Part shown: piece after piece, positions 7,948-16,100 of the stretch
How the letters are laid out: every line of letters starts with the position of its first letter
Position numbering within the stretch: the stretch's first letter is position 1
NCBI GenBank assembly: GCA_016926115.1
Contig: JAFGPF010000012.1
Span: 1-33,843 of the forward strand
Length of the DNA stretch: 33,843 bases
DNA from: Dehalococcoidales bacterium
GTDB taxonomy: Bacteria; Chloroflexota; Dehalococcoidia; Dehalococcoidales; RBG-16-60-22
Direction of reading: 5' to 3'
Notes under the pieces: model-generated
The model's input: only the letters and a program-made list of their open reading frames with translations
The model's database searches: none
What the model was told of the DNA's origin: nothing
Program-made: the position numbers and the translations under genes

Positions 7948-8852
7948 TCAGCGATTTGAGGTACCGGGCAGACCGGCGTAAGACCCTTTTCGGCGACGTC
8001 CGCTAATTTCGCCTGGCTCTTTTCAGACAGTCCGAGGCTGCCCAGCTCTTCCCGGAAAGCCTCCTCCGTGCCGTAACCGGCGGCGTATCCATTGACACGC
8101 GTCACGGCGGAAGACTTAACAAAATCGTTAATGTCCGGGTATATCGCCCTGTACTCGTCGTAAATGTCACGAACATGCTCGAGATAGTACTTCTGGTGGT
8201 ACTCCTCGGCGGGGTAAAAATCGGCGGCGGGGACTATATCCGTATATATCCTGTGTCCCGTTGCCGCTTCCAGGCTGCTGCGTTTCTCCAGAGCCAATTG
8301 CTTCTGCGCTTCGTCGTGATAGAAGATATTGGACATGTACTGACGCGACCCCGAAGGATAAACCGGATTATGCTGCTGCCAGAACACATCCAGCAGTTCT
8401 GCATACGATATTACCGAGGGGTCGTATTCTATTTGTATCGTCTCGGAATGGTCGCCGAGTTTATAGTATGTCGGATTTGCGGTGGTGCCCCCGGCGTACC
8501 CGACAACAGTACTGACCACTCCCCTGATACTCCCGAACCGGGAGTCCGGACCCCAGAATCAGCCAAGGGAAAAGGTTGCCGTCTCCGTTACAGCAGGCCT
8601 GTTGGCATCGATGAGAGGGATATTGCTGTTCTTTACTGTATCTTCTTTCATATCTTCTTTCACTCCACCGGATTCATCCGCCGGTTCTACGACTGCCGGG
8701 GTATCTCCTTCAACCTGCCCTTTAGCACCCGTATCGGCGGTCTTTTCTTCCCCCTCCACGTTTACCTCCGCCTCCTGGCACGAGCCCACCAGAGGTATCA
8801 GAGACATGCTCAGGATTAACACTATTCCCATGATTATAATCTTCGACTTCAT
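7944..8852 (-). CDS. msrA: Lipoprotein peptide-methionine (S)-S-oxide reductase with selenocysteine at the catalytic position
   Basis: Read through one UGA (8559-8561) this is a single 302-residue protein. Residues 1-25 are a signal sequence (MKSKIIIMGIVLILSM, then LVGSC with C25 as likely lipidated cysteine). Residues 26-90 are an acidic linker and residues 91-302 are MsrA. The family motif at the active site reads T-F-S-L-G-[UGA]-F-W-G-P-D-S-R-F-G, so the UGA stands exactly where MsrA has its catalytic Cys. Downstream come GYAGG, the IFYHDEAQ segment and FYPAEEYHQKYY, all typical. The only cysteine of the MsrA part is C295 near the end, a candidate resolving residue. MsrA reduces methionine-S-sulfoxide in proteins; the lipoprotein signal puts it outside the membrane. 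A SECIS-like hairpin follows the UGA. It is the third gene after FmdB and ferredoxin, only 3 bp from the latter. The alternative, two broken ORFs, needs a nonsense mutation precisely at the catalytic codon. Confidence 0.85.
8529..8545 (-). promoter_or_regulatory. Bacterial SECIS-like hairpin in msrA
   Basis: On the minus strand, 13 nt after the UGA, ACTCCC pairs with GGGAGT around loop GGTTC (a seventh C-G pair is possible, leaving GTT). The first loop base is G, 20 nt after the UGA. Published bacterial SECIS rules ask for a short apical loop with G in its first two positions about 16-37 nt from UGA, so it fits. No U-run follows, so it is not a terminator. Confidence 0.75.
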
Positions 8853-8855
8853 TTT

Positions 8856-9074
8856 TCAAACACTGAACATCTTAATGGCATTCAGAGAACAGGCGCGTAC
8901 GCAGTCCCCGCAGGCACGGCAGGCGGAAGGCTCCGGCTCGGGCGTGGTATAAGGGTATTCCTGCTTCAGCAGTTTCGAGGGGCACGCCAGTGCCGCGGCG
9001 CAGACACCGTCTTCGCACTCTTCCGGACGGCACATATGATAGTCCAGCAAAGCCAGCTTTCTCGCCATGTGCAT
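8856..9074 (-). CDS. Small 4Fe-4S ferredoxin-like protein
   Basis: A 72-residue protein with two cysteine groups. The first, near residues 15-30 (MCRPEECEDGVCAAALACP), resembles the N-terminal ferredoxin part of ABCE1/RLI proteins. The second, near 53-63 (CRACGDCVRACSLNAI), is a normal C-x2-C-x2-C-x3-C motif. It could carry two [4Fe-4S] clusters and act as a cytoplasmic electron carrier. It sits between the FmdB gene and msrA, with only 3 bp to msrA, so it belongs to their operon. ATG 9074 is preferred over ATG 9068 because GGGTGA lies 7 bp before it. Whether it feeds electrons to the lipoprotein MsrA is unknown; the two would be on opposite sides of the membrane. Confidence 0.75.
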   Translation of the reverse strand: MHMARKLALLDYHMCRPEECEDGVCAAALACPSKLLKQEYPYTTPEPEPSACRACGDCVRACSLNAIKMFSV

Positions 9075-9098
9075 ATCGGTTTCACCCGTCCTTACTTG

Positions 9099-9113
9099 GA
9101 AGCCTACGGCTTC
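9099..9113 (-). promoter_or_regulatory. SECIS-like hairpin after the FmdB UGA
   Basis: On the minus strand GAAGCC pairs with GGCTTC around loop GTA, with two further T-A pairs possible past a bulged C. The stem starts 13 nt after the UGA at 9127-9129 and the loop begins with G at nt 20, exactly as in msrA. It overlaps the second UGA (9112-9114). No U-tract follows. Confidence 0.6.
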
Positions 9114-9312
9114 AACAACCCGAGCCTCAGGTAGGAAAGTTCAGGTTGCCCGATTTCCCCGAGGGATTCCGGCTGAAAACCGCCGAGATAGTCCTGCGGG
9201 GGCCCTTCTCACCGCACTTCGGGCACTCCACGTTATCGTCACTATCCGTTATGGCGCGGAAAGACTCGAATCCTTCTCCGCATTTCCGGCACCGGTATTC
9301 GTATATAGGCAT
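9112..9312 (-). CDS. FmdB-family zinc-ribbon protein, candidate selenoprotein with C-terminal U-G-S-G-C
   Basis: The N-terminus MPIYEYRCRKCGEGFE is the FmdB/CxxC_CxxC_SSSS signature, with a zinc ribbon formed by C8, C11, C30 and C33. ATG 9312 follows AGGAGGAGAATTAT and is clearly the start; an upstream ATG at 9348 is not needed. The conventional product ends at UGA 9127-9129 after 61 residues (NLNFPT). Four sense codons G-S-G-C follow in frame, then a second UGA at 9112-9114. FmdB homologues often end in a Gly/Ser/Cys tail, so decoding the first UGA as Sec gives the expected kind of tail, U62-G-S-G-C66. A hairpin with the same geometry as the msrA SECIS lies 13 nt after the UGA. FmdB proteins are called putative regulatory proteins, with no firm role. 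The selenoprotein reading is inference, strengthened by msrA being in the same operon. Confidence 0.65.
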
Positions 9313-9391
9313 ATAATTCTCCTCCTGGTGGTCTCTATCGTTGTACATAGTCTAACCCGTTGTGACCTGTTTCGTATGTGATATAAGTCGC

Positions 9392-9412
9392 TTTGATGTA
9401 TTTGACATCAAA
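9392..9412. promoter_or_regulatory. Palindromic operator overlapping the -35 of the FAD oxidoreductase promoter
   Basis: TTTGATGT (9392-9399) and ACATCAAA (9405-9412) are perfect 8-bp inverted arms with a 5-bp spacer. The right arm overlaps the TTGACA box at 9402-9407, so a bound dimeric regulator would block RNA polymerase. The half sites resemble FNR/CRP half sites (TTGAT/ATCAA), but the spacing is 9 rather than 4. The regulator is unknown. Confidence 0.6.
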
Positions 9413-9429
9413 CCTGACTATCTTATATC
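9402..9429 (+). promoter_or_regulatory. Promoter of the FAD oxidoreductase pair
   Basis: A perfect -35 TTGACA (9402-9407), a 16-bp spacer, and -10 TATATC (9424-9429, 4/6). Transcription would start near 9436, leaving about 55 nt of leader before ATG 9491. Confidence 0.55.
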
Positions 9430-9490
9430 CTTTTCATTAGCACCGATTCCTCTTTATGATAATAACGTTTTTTCAACACAGGAGGCAGTC

Positions 9491-10939
9491 ATGAAAACGA
9501 TTAAAGAAGCCGCGAGAGAGACCAGGGTAGCCCGCGAGGCGGATGTTGTAGTGGTGGGCGGGGGACCCGGCGGCATCGGCGCCGCCGTATCGGCAGCCAG
9601 GAACGGCGCTGACACCGTACTCATCGAGCGATACGGACATCTCGGCGGCATGGGCACCGGTGGCTTGGTCACCATTATCCCCCTCTTGACGGATATTTTC
9701 GGCAAGCAACAGATTATCGGTCTTACTCAGGAGTGGATAGACCGGCTGGAAGTTAGAGACGCCGTGTTCTACCCCAAGAAAGAACACTGGGGCACGCTGG
9801 ACAAGGAACTCGTCAGGTACTATTTCGACCGCAGTTTCTTCATGTCAAGGTTGGACAGGGTGGTTTACGCCGCGATTATCGACGCCGAGATTTCAAAGTA
9901 TATTCTGAACGAGATGGTGGAAGAAGCCGGCGTCAAGACCTACCTGGATTCCTGGGGAACCGAGCCCATCATGGAAGGCAGCGAATGCAAGGGAGTCATC
10001 TTCGAGAGCAAGTCCGGACGGCAGGCGGTGCTGGGCAAGGTGGTCATCGATTCCACCGGCGACGGCGACCTGCTGCCCTACGCCGGAATCGAATTTGAGG
10101 ACAATATTCCACCCAATTTCCGCATCGCCAACCTTGCCCTCTGCTTCTGGGTGGACGGGGTCGACCTTAATAAGGCGATGGACTTTCGCAAGAACAACCC
10201 TAAGGAGTTCATGGAGCTTTCCCGTAAAGCTATGGAGTCCGGCGCCCAGGCCGGTTTTATGCCCAGCAACCTCCCCAACCAGGAATCTGTCGTCTGGTTC
10301 CACAACCGCTACCCCAACAAGAGCCAGGTAGACGTTGAAGAGCTCACCCGCGTCGAGTTCCAGGGGCGCAAGGTGGCAATTAAAACCCTTGATTTCTATC
10401 GAAAGAACATGCCGGGCTTCGAGAAAAGCTTCCTCGTCCTTACCTGCCCGCAGCTTGGCACCCGTAGCAGCCGCCGCCTCATCGGGGAGTACAAGCTGAC
10501 GCAGAAAGACCTGGCGGACAACCAACCCTTCCAGGACACCATCGCTATATTCCCTGACCTAGACCGCGGTCAGGAATCTTTGGACCACCCGTTGATGTAT
10601 ATCCCCTACCGCAGCCTGTTGACCAAGAACGTTGACAACCTGCTGGTTGCCTGTCGGGCGTTCTCCTCCGATGAACACGTCCAGGAATGGTTCAACCTCA
10701 TCCCGCACTGCATCGCCTTCGGCGAAGCCGCCGGTACGGCCTCGGCAATGGCTCTCCAGGCCGGTGTCAGCCCCAAAAAGGTGGACATCAAGGCACTACA
10801 AAAGCAGCTTGCTAAACAGGGCATTCCGCTGCCGGACGTTACCAAGAAGGTGGATTATAAATATGACGGTCCGGAACTGATATCCACATCGCCTTTCACT
10901 CTGGGACCACCACCCCCCGGAGGACCGGGAGGTAGCTAA
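9491..10939 (+). CDS. FAD-dependent oxidoreductase (FAD_oxidored family), copy 1
   Basis: The product is 482 residues from ATG 9491, which has AGGAGG at 9480-9485; the longer frame to 9362 crosses the promoter and is rejected. The N-terminus holds the Rossmann FAD motif VVVVGGGPGGIGAA (residues 19-32), then IERYGHLGGMGTGG, the GG-rich loop of the FAD_oxidored (PF12831) and HdrA-like flavoprotein group. The C-terminal part has the second FAD-binding segment (SRRLIGEY, then LLVACRAFSSDEH and GEAAGTASAMA). No cysteine motifs for Fe-S are seen. The tail ends in Pro/Gly repeats. It is paralogous to the next gene over its whole length, with long near-identical blocks at the N-terminus. Substrate unknown; family members reduce or oxidise C-C or C-N bonds. 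Confidence 0.82.
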   Translation: MKTIKEAARETRVAREADVVVVGGGPGGIGAAVSAARNGADTVLIERYGHLGGMGTGGLVTIIPLLTDIFGKQQIIGLTQEWIDRLEVRDAVFYPKKEHWGTLDKELVRYYFDRSFFMSRLDRVVYAAIIDAEISKYILNEMVEEAGVKTYLDSWGTEPIMEGSECKGVIFESKSGRQAVLGKVVIDSTGDGDLLPYAGIEFEDNIPPNFRIANLALCFWVDGVDLNKAMDFRKNNPKEFMELSRKAMESGAQAGFMPSNLPNQESVVWFHNRYPNKSQVDVEELTRVEFQGRKVAIKTLDFYRKNMPGFEKSFLVLTCPQLGTRSSRRLIGEYKLTQKDLADNQPFQDTIAIFPDLDRGQESLDHPLMYIPYRSLLTKNVDNLLVACRAFSSDEHVQEWFNLIPHCIAFGEAAGTASAMALQAGVSPKKVDIKALQKQLAKQGIPLPDVTKKVDYKYDGPELISTSPFTLGPPPPGGPGGS

Positions 10940-10990
10940 AACCAATTATATGGAAAAGTACAGCGCGAGGATAAAATAATTCGATAAATC

Positions 10991-11013
10991 AGGGGGTAGT
11001 AAAACTACCCCCT
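10991..11013 (+). terminator. Strong hairpin between the two FAD oxidoreductase genes
   Basis: AGGGGGTAGT (10991-11000) pairs perfectly with ACTACCCCCT (11004-11013) around an AAA loop. Only three T's follow, so termination would be partial. It lies just upstream of the second gene's ribosome site (GGAGG near 11022-11026). It may act as a partial terminator or mRNA stabiliser that sets different levels for the two proteins. Confidence 0.6.
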
Positions 11014-11031
11014 TTAAATTGGAGGTCCGAT

Positions 11032-12477
11032 ATGTCAGCCAGGTCTTCGGTTGAAACGATTAAGGAAGAAGCCCGCGATATTAAGGTAATCCGTGAGGCG
11101 GATATCGTGGTGGTGGGTGGGGGTCCTGGAGGCGTCGGCTCGGCGATAGCCGCGGCGCGCACCGGCGCCGACACGGTGCTCATCGAGAGATACGGGCACC
11201 TCGGCGGCATGGCTACCGGGGGACTTGTCAATATACTACCGAACCTCAGCGATATCAGCGGCAAGCAGCATATCTACGGACTCAACCAGGAGATAATCGA
11301 CCGCATGGAAAAGCGTAACGCGGCTTTTTATCCCGATAAAAAAGATTGGGGCACCACCGACAAGAAACTGGTCGACTTTTATAATGATACCGGGCTCAAC
11401 CTGTTTTACGTGCGCAAGGACCCTAACCTGGGCGGACAGGAACGCGTGATGTATACCGCCGTCGTAGACCCCGAGGTGCTCAAGGACGAACTGAACGACA
11501 TGGTGCAAGAGGCGGGAGTCGACCTGCTGCTGCATTCCTGGGGCACGCGTCCCATCATGGAGGGGGACACGGTCAGGGGCGTGTACTTCGAGAGCAAGTC
11601 CGGGCGGCAGGCGATTCTGGCGAAGGTGGTGATAGATTCCACCGGCGACGGCGATATCTTCGTCGAAGCCGGGGCGGAATTCGACCCCGAACTTAATAAC
11701 AAACGGAGGACGGCCTGGCTGGCATTTACGTTCTGGCTGACCGATGTCAATATCAAAAAAGCCGACGATTTTAAGAAGTCGCAGCCGGAGAAATACGCCG
11801 AGTTGATGCAGGAACTCCTGAAACTGGGAGGCTACCCGCATTACCTCAAGGGCATACTGGGCAACCAGCGCAACGTGCTCTGGTACCACAGCTTCCAGAT
11901 ACAGCCGGAGTCCTCCGACGGCAAGGACGTGAGGGTACTCACCCGGGTGGACATCCGGGGACGCAAGCGCGCCTTAATCACCTATGAATTCATGAAGAAG
12001 AACGTGCCGGGGTTCGAGAACTGCTATATCATGCAGACCGCCCCGCAGCTCGGCACGCAGGGCGGGCGGAGGGTCATCGGGGAATATATCCTCGACGACA
12101 AGGATATGATATCCGACGAGGTACACGAGGATACGATAGTCGTCCTGGCGAATAACGATAACGGCGAGATATCAGCCAAACACCCGTCAATCTGCATTCC
12201 CTACCGCTGTCTGGTGCCTAAGCGGGTGGACGGACTGCTCGTGGCCTGCCGGGCTTTCTCCTCGACGGACAGCGTCAACCAGTATTTCAACATCATCCCG
12301 CCGTGTATTGCCTACGGTCAGGCGGCGGGCACGGCGGCGGCGCTGGCGGTCGATGCCGGGGGCCAGCCACGTAAGGTGGACTATAAAAAGCTGCACGACA
12401 GCCTGGTCAAGCAGGGTGTGAACTTACCAGGGGTAAAGAGTAAGAAAGCAGGGTCATCTAAAGCTCAGGTTGCTTAG
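11032..12477 (+). CDS. FAD-dependent oxidoreductase (FAD_oxidored family), copy 2
   Basis: This 481-residue protein is parallel to the upstream gene: IVVVGGGPGGVGSA (residues 25-38), IERYGHLGGMATGG, VVIDSTGDGD in the middle, and LLVACRAFSSTDS plus GQAAGTAAALA near the end. The shared order and the lack of indels in the core show a tandem duplication, now diverged mainly in the middle third, the likely substrate region. A good GGAGG precedes the ATG. The two proteins may form a heteromer or act on related substrates. The stop at 12477 is only 4 bp from the convergent iorB stop, leaving no room for a terminator between the transcripts. Confidence 0.82.
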   Translation: MSARSSVETIKEEARDIKVIREADIVVVGGGPGGVGSAIAAARTGADTVLIERYGHLGGMATGGLVNILPNLSDISGKQHIYGLNQEIIDRMEKRNAAFYPDKKDWGTTDKKLVDFYNDTGLNLFYVRKDPNLGGQERVMYTAVVDPEVLKDELNDMVQEAGVDLLLHSWGTRPIMEGDTVRGVYFESKSGRQAILAKVVIDSTGDGDIFVEAGAEFDPELNNKRRTAWLAFTFWLTDVNIKKADDFKKSQPEKYAELMQELLKLGGYPHYLKGILGNQRNVLWYHSFQIQPESSDGKDVRVLTRVDIRGRKRALITYEFMKKNVPGFENCYIMQTAPQLGTQGGRRVIGEYILDDKDMISDEVHEDTIVVLANNDNGEISAKHPSICIPYRCLVPKRVDGLLVACRAFSSTDSVNQYFNIIPPCIAYGQAAGTAAALAVDAGGQPRKVDYKKLHDSLVKQGVNLPGVKSKKAGSSKAQVA

Positions 12478-12481
12478 CGAG

Positions 12482-13108
12482 TTACTTTGCAGCTACGCCT
12501 TTGAGCGCCTTCTGTACCGCCTCGTAACCCATATCGAAAGCCTTGATGTTTATCTCGCCGACCTTCGCCTTGAAGCGTGATAGTATCGACTCTTTGGCGG
12601 TCTCTTCCGATATCGGCATGAGTCCCGTCCCGAATAAAGCCCCCAGCATTACGACATTGGTAGACTGAAGACTGCCTGCATCTCTTGCGATACTGCTTGC
12701 GTCCAGCGTAATGACGCGGTCGGTGACTTCATGCAGCTTGTTTATTATCTCTTGCTGTTCGGGATACCCGCTCTTGCCGAGATAGACGGTATAAGGCAGG
12801 ACGGTGGTCGTGTTGAGGACGACCACGCTGTTTTTAGCAATATACTGGATATTACGCAGCGCCTCCGACGGCTCCACGGCGATTAATACGTCGCACTTGC
12901 CTTCCGGCGTCATCGGGGCGATGGCGTCGCCGCCCAGCCGGAGATTGCTGAACACGGAGCCACCCCGCTGCGCCATCCCCAGCACCTCGGAGCCTTTTAC
13001 CGCCACGCCGCCGCGTACCGCGGCGTTGCCCAGCAACTCGGACACCAGAACAACACCCTGGCCGCCGACCCCGCATATGATTATATTAATTTCGTTCTTC
13101 TTAACCAT
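12482..13108 (-). CDS. iorB: Indolepyruvate ferredoxin oxidoreductase, beta subunit
   Basis: A protein of 208 residues from ATG 13108; GTG 13117 is an alternative. The N-terminal GVGGQGVVLVSELLG motif and the GSEVLGMAQRGGSV segment define the gamma-type domain of 2-oxoacid:ferredoxin oxidoreductases found in IorB. With IorA it oxidatively decarboxylates aryl pyruvates to aryl-acetyl-CoA and reduces ferredoxin. The AGGTGAG before the ATG overlaps the stop of iorA, one base away, so the pair is translationally coupled. The length is normal for IorB. Confidence 0.9.
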   Translation of the reverse strand: MVKKNEINIIICGVGGQGVVLVSELLGNAAVRGGVAVKGSEVLGMAQRGGSVFSNLRLGGDAIAPMTPEGKCDVLIAVEPSEALRNIQYIAKNSVVVLNTTTVLPYTVYLGKSGYPEQQEIINKLHEVTDRVITLDASSIARDAGSLQSTNVVMLGALFGTGLMPISEETAKESILSRFKAKVGEINIKAFDMGYEAVQKALKGVAAK

Positions 13109-13109
13109 C

Positions 13110-16100
13110 TTACTCACCTGCCTTTATTGCGTCGTGCGGGCACACCTGGGCGCAGACCCCGCAGCCGGGACACTGGGTATCGTCCACCGCTGCCTTGCCG
13201 TTTTCATCGAGAATCAGCGCCGGACAGCTCAACAGATTGATGCAGATATGACAGTCGCAGGCAAGACAGCGTCCCGCCTCTTTAACCGCTTCTTCCTTAC
13301 TCAGACCTTGTTCCACTTCCTTAAAATTGCCTTTCCGCTGTGCGACCGGCAACGCCGGTATTTCCGACCGCGACTCTTTATCGACTCCCCACGTATCTAC
13401 GATTAGTTTACTCTCGAAAACCGCCTCGCCTTCACGTCCGGTATCCAGCGGTTCGCCATTGAAATACCTTTCTATGGATATAGCGGCTTTTCTACCCGCC
13501 GCCAGCGCCTGGATGACCGTAGCCGCCCCGGTGACTGCATCCCCGCCAGCGAATATTCCCTTTATACCGGTTTCCATCGTTACGGGGTCGGCTTTTATCA
13601 ATCCGTTTGAAATAGCCGAATTCATATCGCCGGTCATAAAATCGAGGTCGGGCGATTCGCCGACCGCGGCGATTATCAGTCCGGTATCGATAACGAACTC
13701 CGAACCCTTGACCGGCACGGGCCTCCGCCGGCCGCTTTCGTCAGGCTCCCCGAGCTTCATCTTGATGCACTCGAACCCGGTCACCTTGCCCCCCTCAGCC
13801 ACCACCTTACCGGGACCGGAAAGCAACGTCAGTTTGACGCCCTCGTTCTCGGCTTCGGCAATCTCGTCAGCGATGGCCGGCATCTCGGCACGGGAGCGTC
13901 GGTAAACGATATTCACATCCTTACAGCCGAGTCGCACGCAGGTACGGGCACAGTCGATTGCCACGTTGCCGCCACCCACCACCACTACCTTGTCCCCCAC
14001 CGGCACCTTCTCGCCCGTATTGACCTTATAGAGAAATTCGGTGCCGTCGATAACTCCATCGACCTCCTCATTCTCGATACCGAGGCTCCTGCCCTTATGC
14101 GCCCCCACGGCAATAAATACTGCATCGTAGTCTTTCTGTAAGTCCGCGAGCCTGACGTCTTTGCCGATTCTGGTATTGAGCTTAATTTCCACTCCCAGCT
14201 TTTTAATTATATCAATTTCTTTAGCCAGGATATCCCGGGGCAGGCGGAACTCGGGGATGCCCACCGCCATCATGCCTCCCAGCTTCGGTAATGCTTCGAA
14301 AACCGTTACTTTATAGCCGGCTTTCCTCAAGTCGTAAGCCGCCATGATACCGGCGGGACCGCCGCCGATGACAGTGACTCTCTCTTTCTTCCCGGCGACT
14401 ATCGTTAAATCATCACTATATTTTCCGTAGTCAGCAGCCGCCCGCTTGAGGGCGTTGATGGCTACCGCTTCCTCGACCTCGGAACGCTTGCACTTGCCTT
14501 CGCAGGGTCGGGTGCAGATTCGCCCGATTATGCCGGGGAAGGGTAAAGTCCCCTTTATCATCGCCAGCGCCTCGTCGAACTTGCCTTCTTTTATCAGTCC
14601 TATATAGCCCCGGATATCAATATGTAGTGGGCAGGTCGCCTGGCAGTACGGGGGACTCCCGGCCAGGCATTTCTCGGGGTCGACCACATAAGGAACGACC
14701 TTCTCACCCGCCCTTCGCTTGTTCCGCGCGTCCAGTATATTGCAGAGTCGGCGGGCGACCACCAGCGAGGGTCCCTCGAACCTGATGGCTTTTTCCATTG
14801 TCTCTATCATTTTAGGCAGGTCGAAGGCGTCCACCGTCTCGACGAATTTCACGCCGCTGGCTCTGGTGATGTCTTCGATTTTAATGTCGTGGGTTTCATC
14901 ACCAGTGGCGCCGGGGTGGGGTTGAAAGCCAGTCATGCCGGTAGTCGAGTTGTCCAGCACCACCATGGTCACGTTGGACTTGTTATAGACGGCGTTTATC
15001 ATCGGGGGGATGCCGGAATGGAAGAAGGTAGAATCGCCGAGGTGCGCCACCACCGGGGCGTCGATGACATGAGCAAATCCATTACCGAGTCCGAAGGAAC
15101 CGCCCATGCAGATGGCCACGTCGTCGGCGTTCAGTGGTGGGTTGGCGCCGAGGGCATAGCAGCCGATATCGCCCGTCTTGACCGGCTCTTTACCCGTCTC
15201 CTGTTCGTAGCAGCGGCAGGCGATGTTGATGGCGTAGAAGGAAGCCCGGTGCGGGCAACCGGCGCACATGGTGGGCGGACGCAGCGGTAAAAGCTCCGCC
15301 GTTTCCTCCCTGATTTTATCTATTTGCGCGAAATCAATGGGGGGTTTCACACCCAGCAGCTTGCAGAGCGCTTCGGAGACCTGGCGCGTGGAAAGCTCGC
15401 CTACCAGCGACAGGACGTCTTTGCCGTGGATTTTCACGTTGATATCGCTGTCCTCGGCGACGACCTTGACCGCTTCCTCGACGAAGGGTTCCAGTTCCTC
15501 CACCACCAGCACCCCCGGCACCGCGTTCAGGAGTGTCTTCGTCAGCTCGGCGGGCAGAGGGTAAGGCGTGCCGATTTTCAGCACAGAAACTTTATCCTCC
15601 AGTCGCAGCCAGCGGATAGCCTCCACTGCATACCCGTAGGAAATACCACTGGTGATTACGCCGAGCTTGGCGCCGTTTTTTATAGTCAAATGATTATATG
15701 GCAGCTTATCGACGGCTTTCTTTATCTTTTCCATCCGCTGCACGACGAGTCGGCGGTTGATGCGGAAATTGGCTGGCAGACAGACCAGTTTTTGCGGGTT
15801 CTTGACGAACTTACCCTTGCGCTTATCCTTGACCATGCCGCCGAAAACAACATCGCTGCGGGCATGACCGATGCGCGTCACCGACCGCAGCATGAACATC
15901 TGCCCGAACTCCTCGGAGAGGCGGAAGGCGTCCGCCATCATGTCCTTGGCTTCCTGTCCGGTGGCGGGTTCCAGCACGGGGATATATGCCTGCCGGGCGA
16001 GTAACCTGTTGTCCTGCTCGTTCTGGGAGCTCCACTGGCCGGGGTCGTCGGCGGAAATGAGCACCAGTCCACCCAGTCCCATATAGCTGGCGGACATTAA

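Noticed and set aside
7944..8519. Truncated MsrA pseudogene starting at GTG 8519
   Set aside because: The frame continues upstream with conserved MsrA residues through a single UGA at the catalytic codon and a SECIS-like hairpin, which decay would not produce.
8529..8545. Hairpin inside msrA as a terminator
   Set aside because: It lies within coding sequence and is followed by ATCAGGGGAG, not a U-run.
9099..9113. Hairpin after fmdB as an intrinsic terminator
   Set aside because: No T-tract follows on the minus strand, and the next operon gene starts only 25 bp downstream. The SECIS reading fits its position better.
9112..9114. Second UGA of fmdB as another selenocysteine
   Set aside because: It lies within the hairpin itself and is only 12 nt after the first; the extension reads S-R-R-L-P-S-K-D-G with no family match, so it is taken as the true stop.
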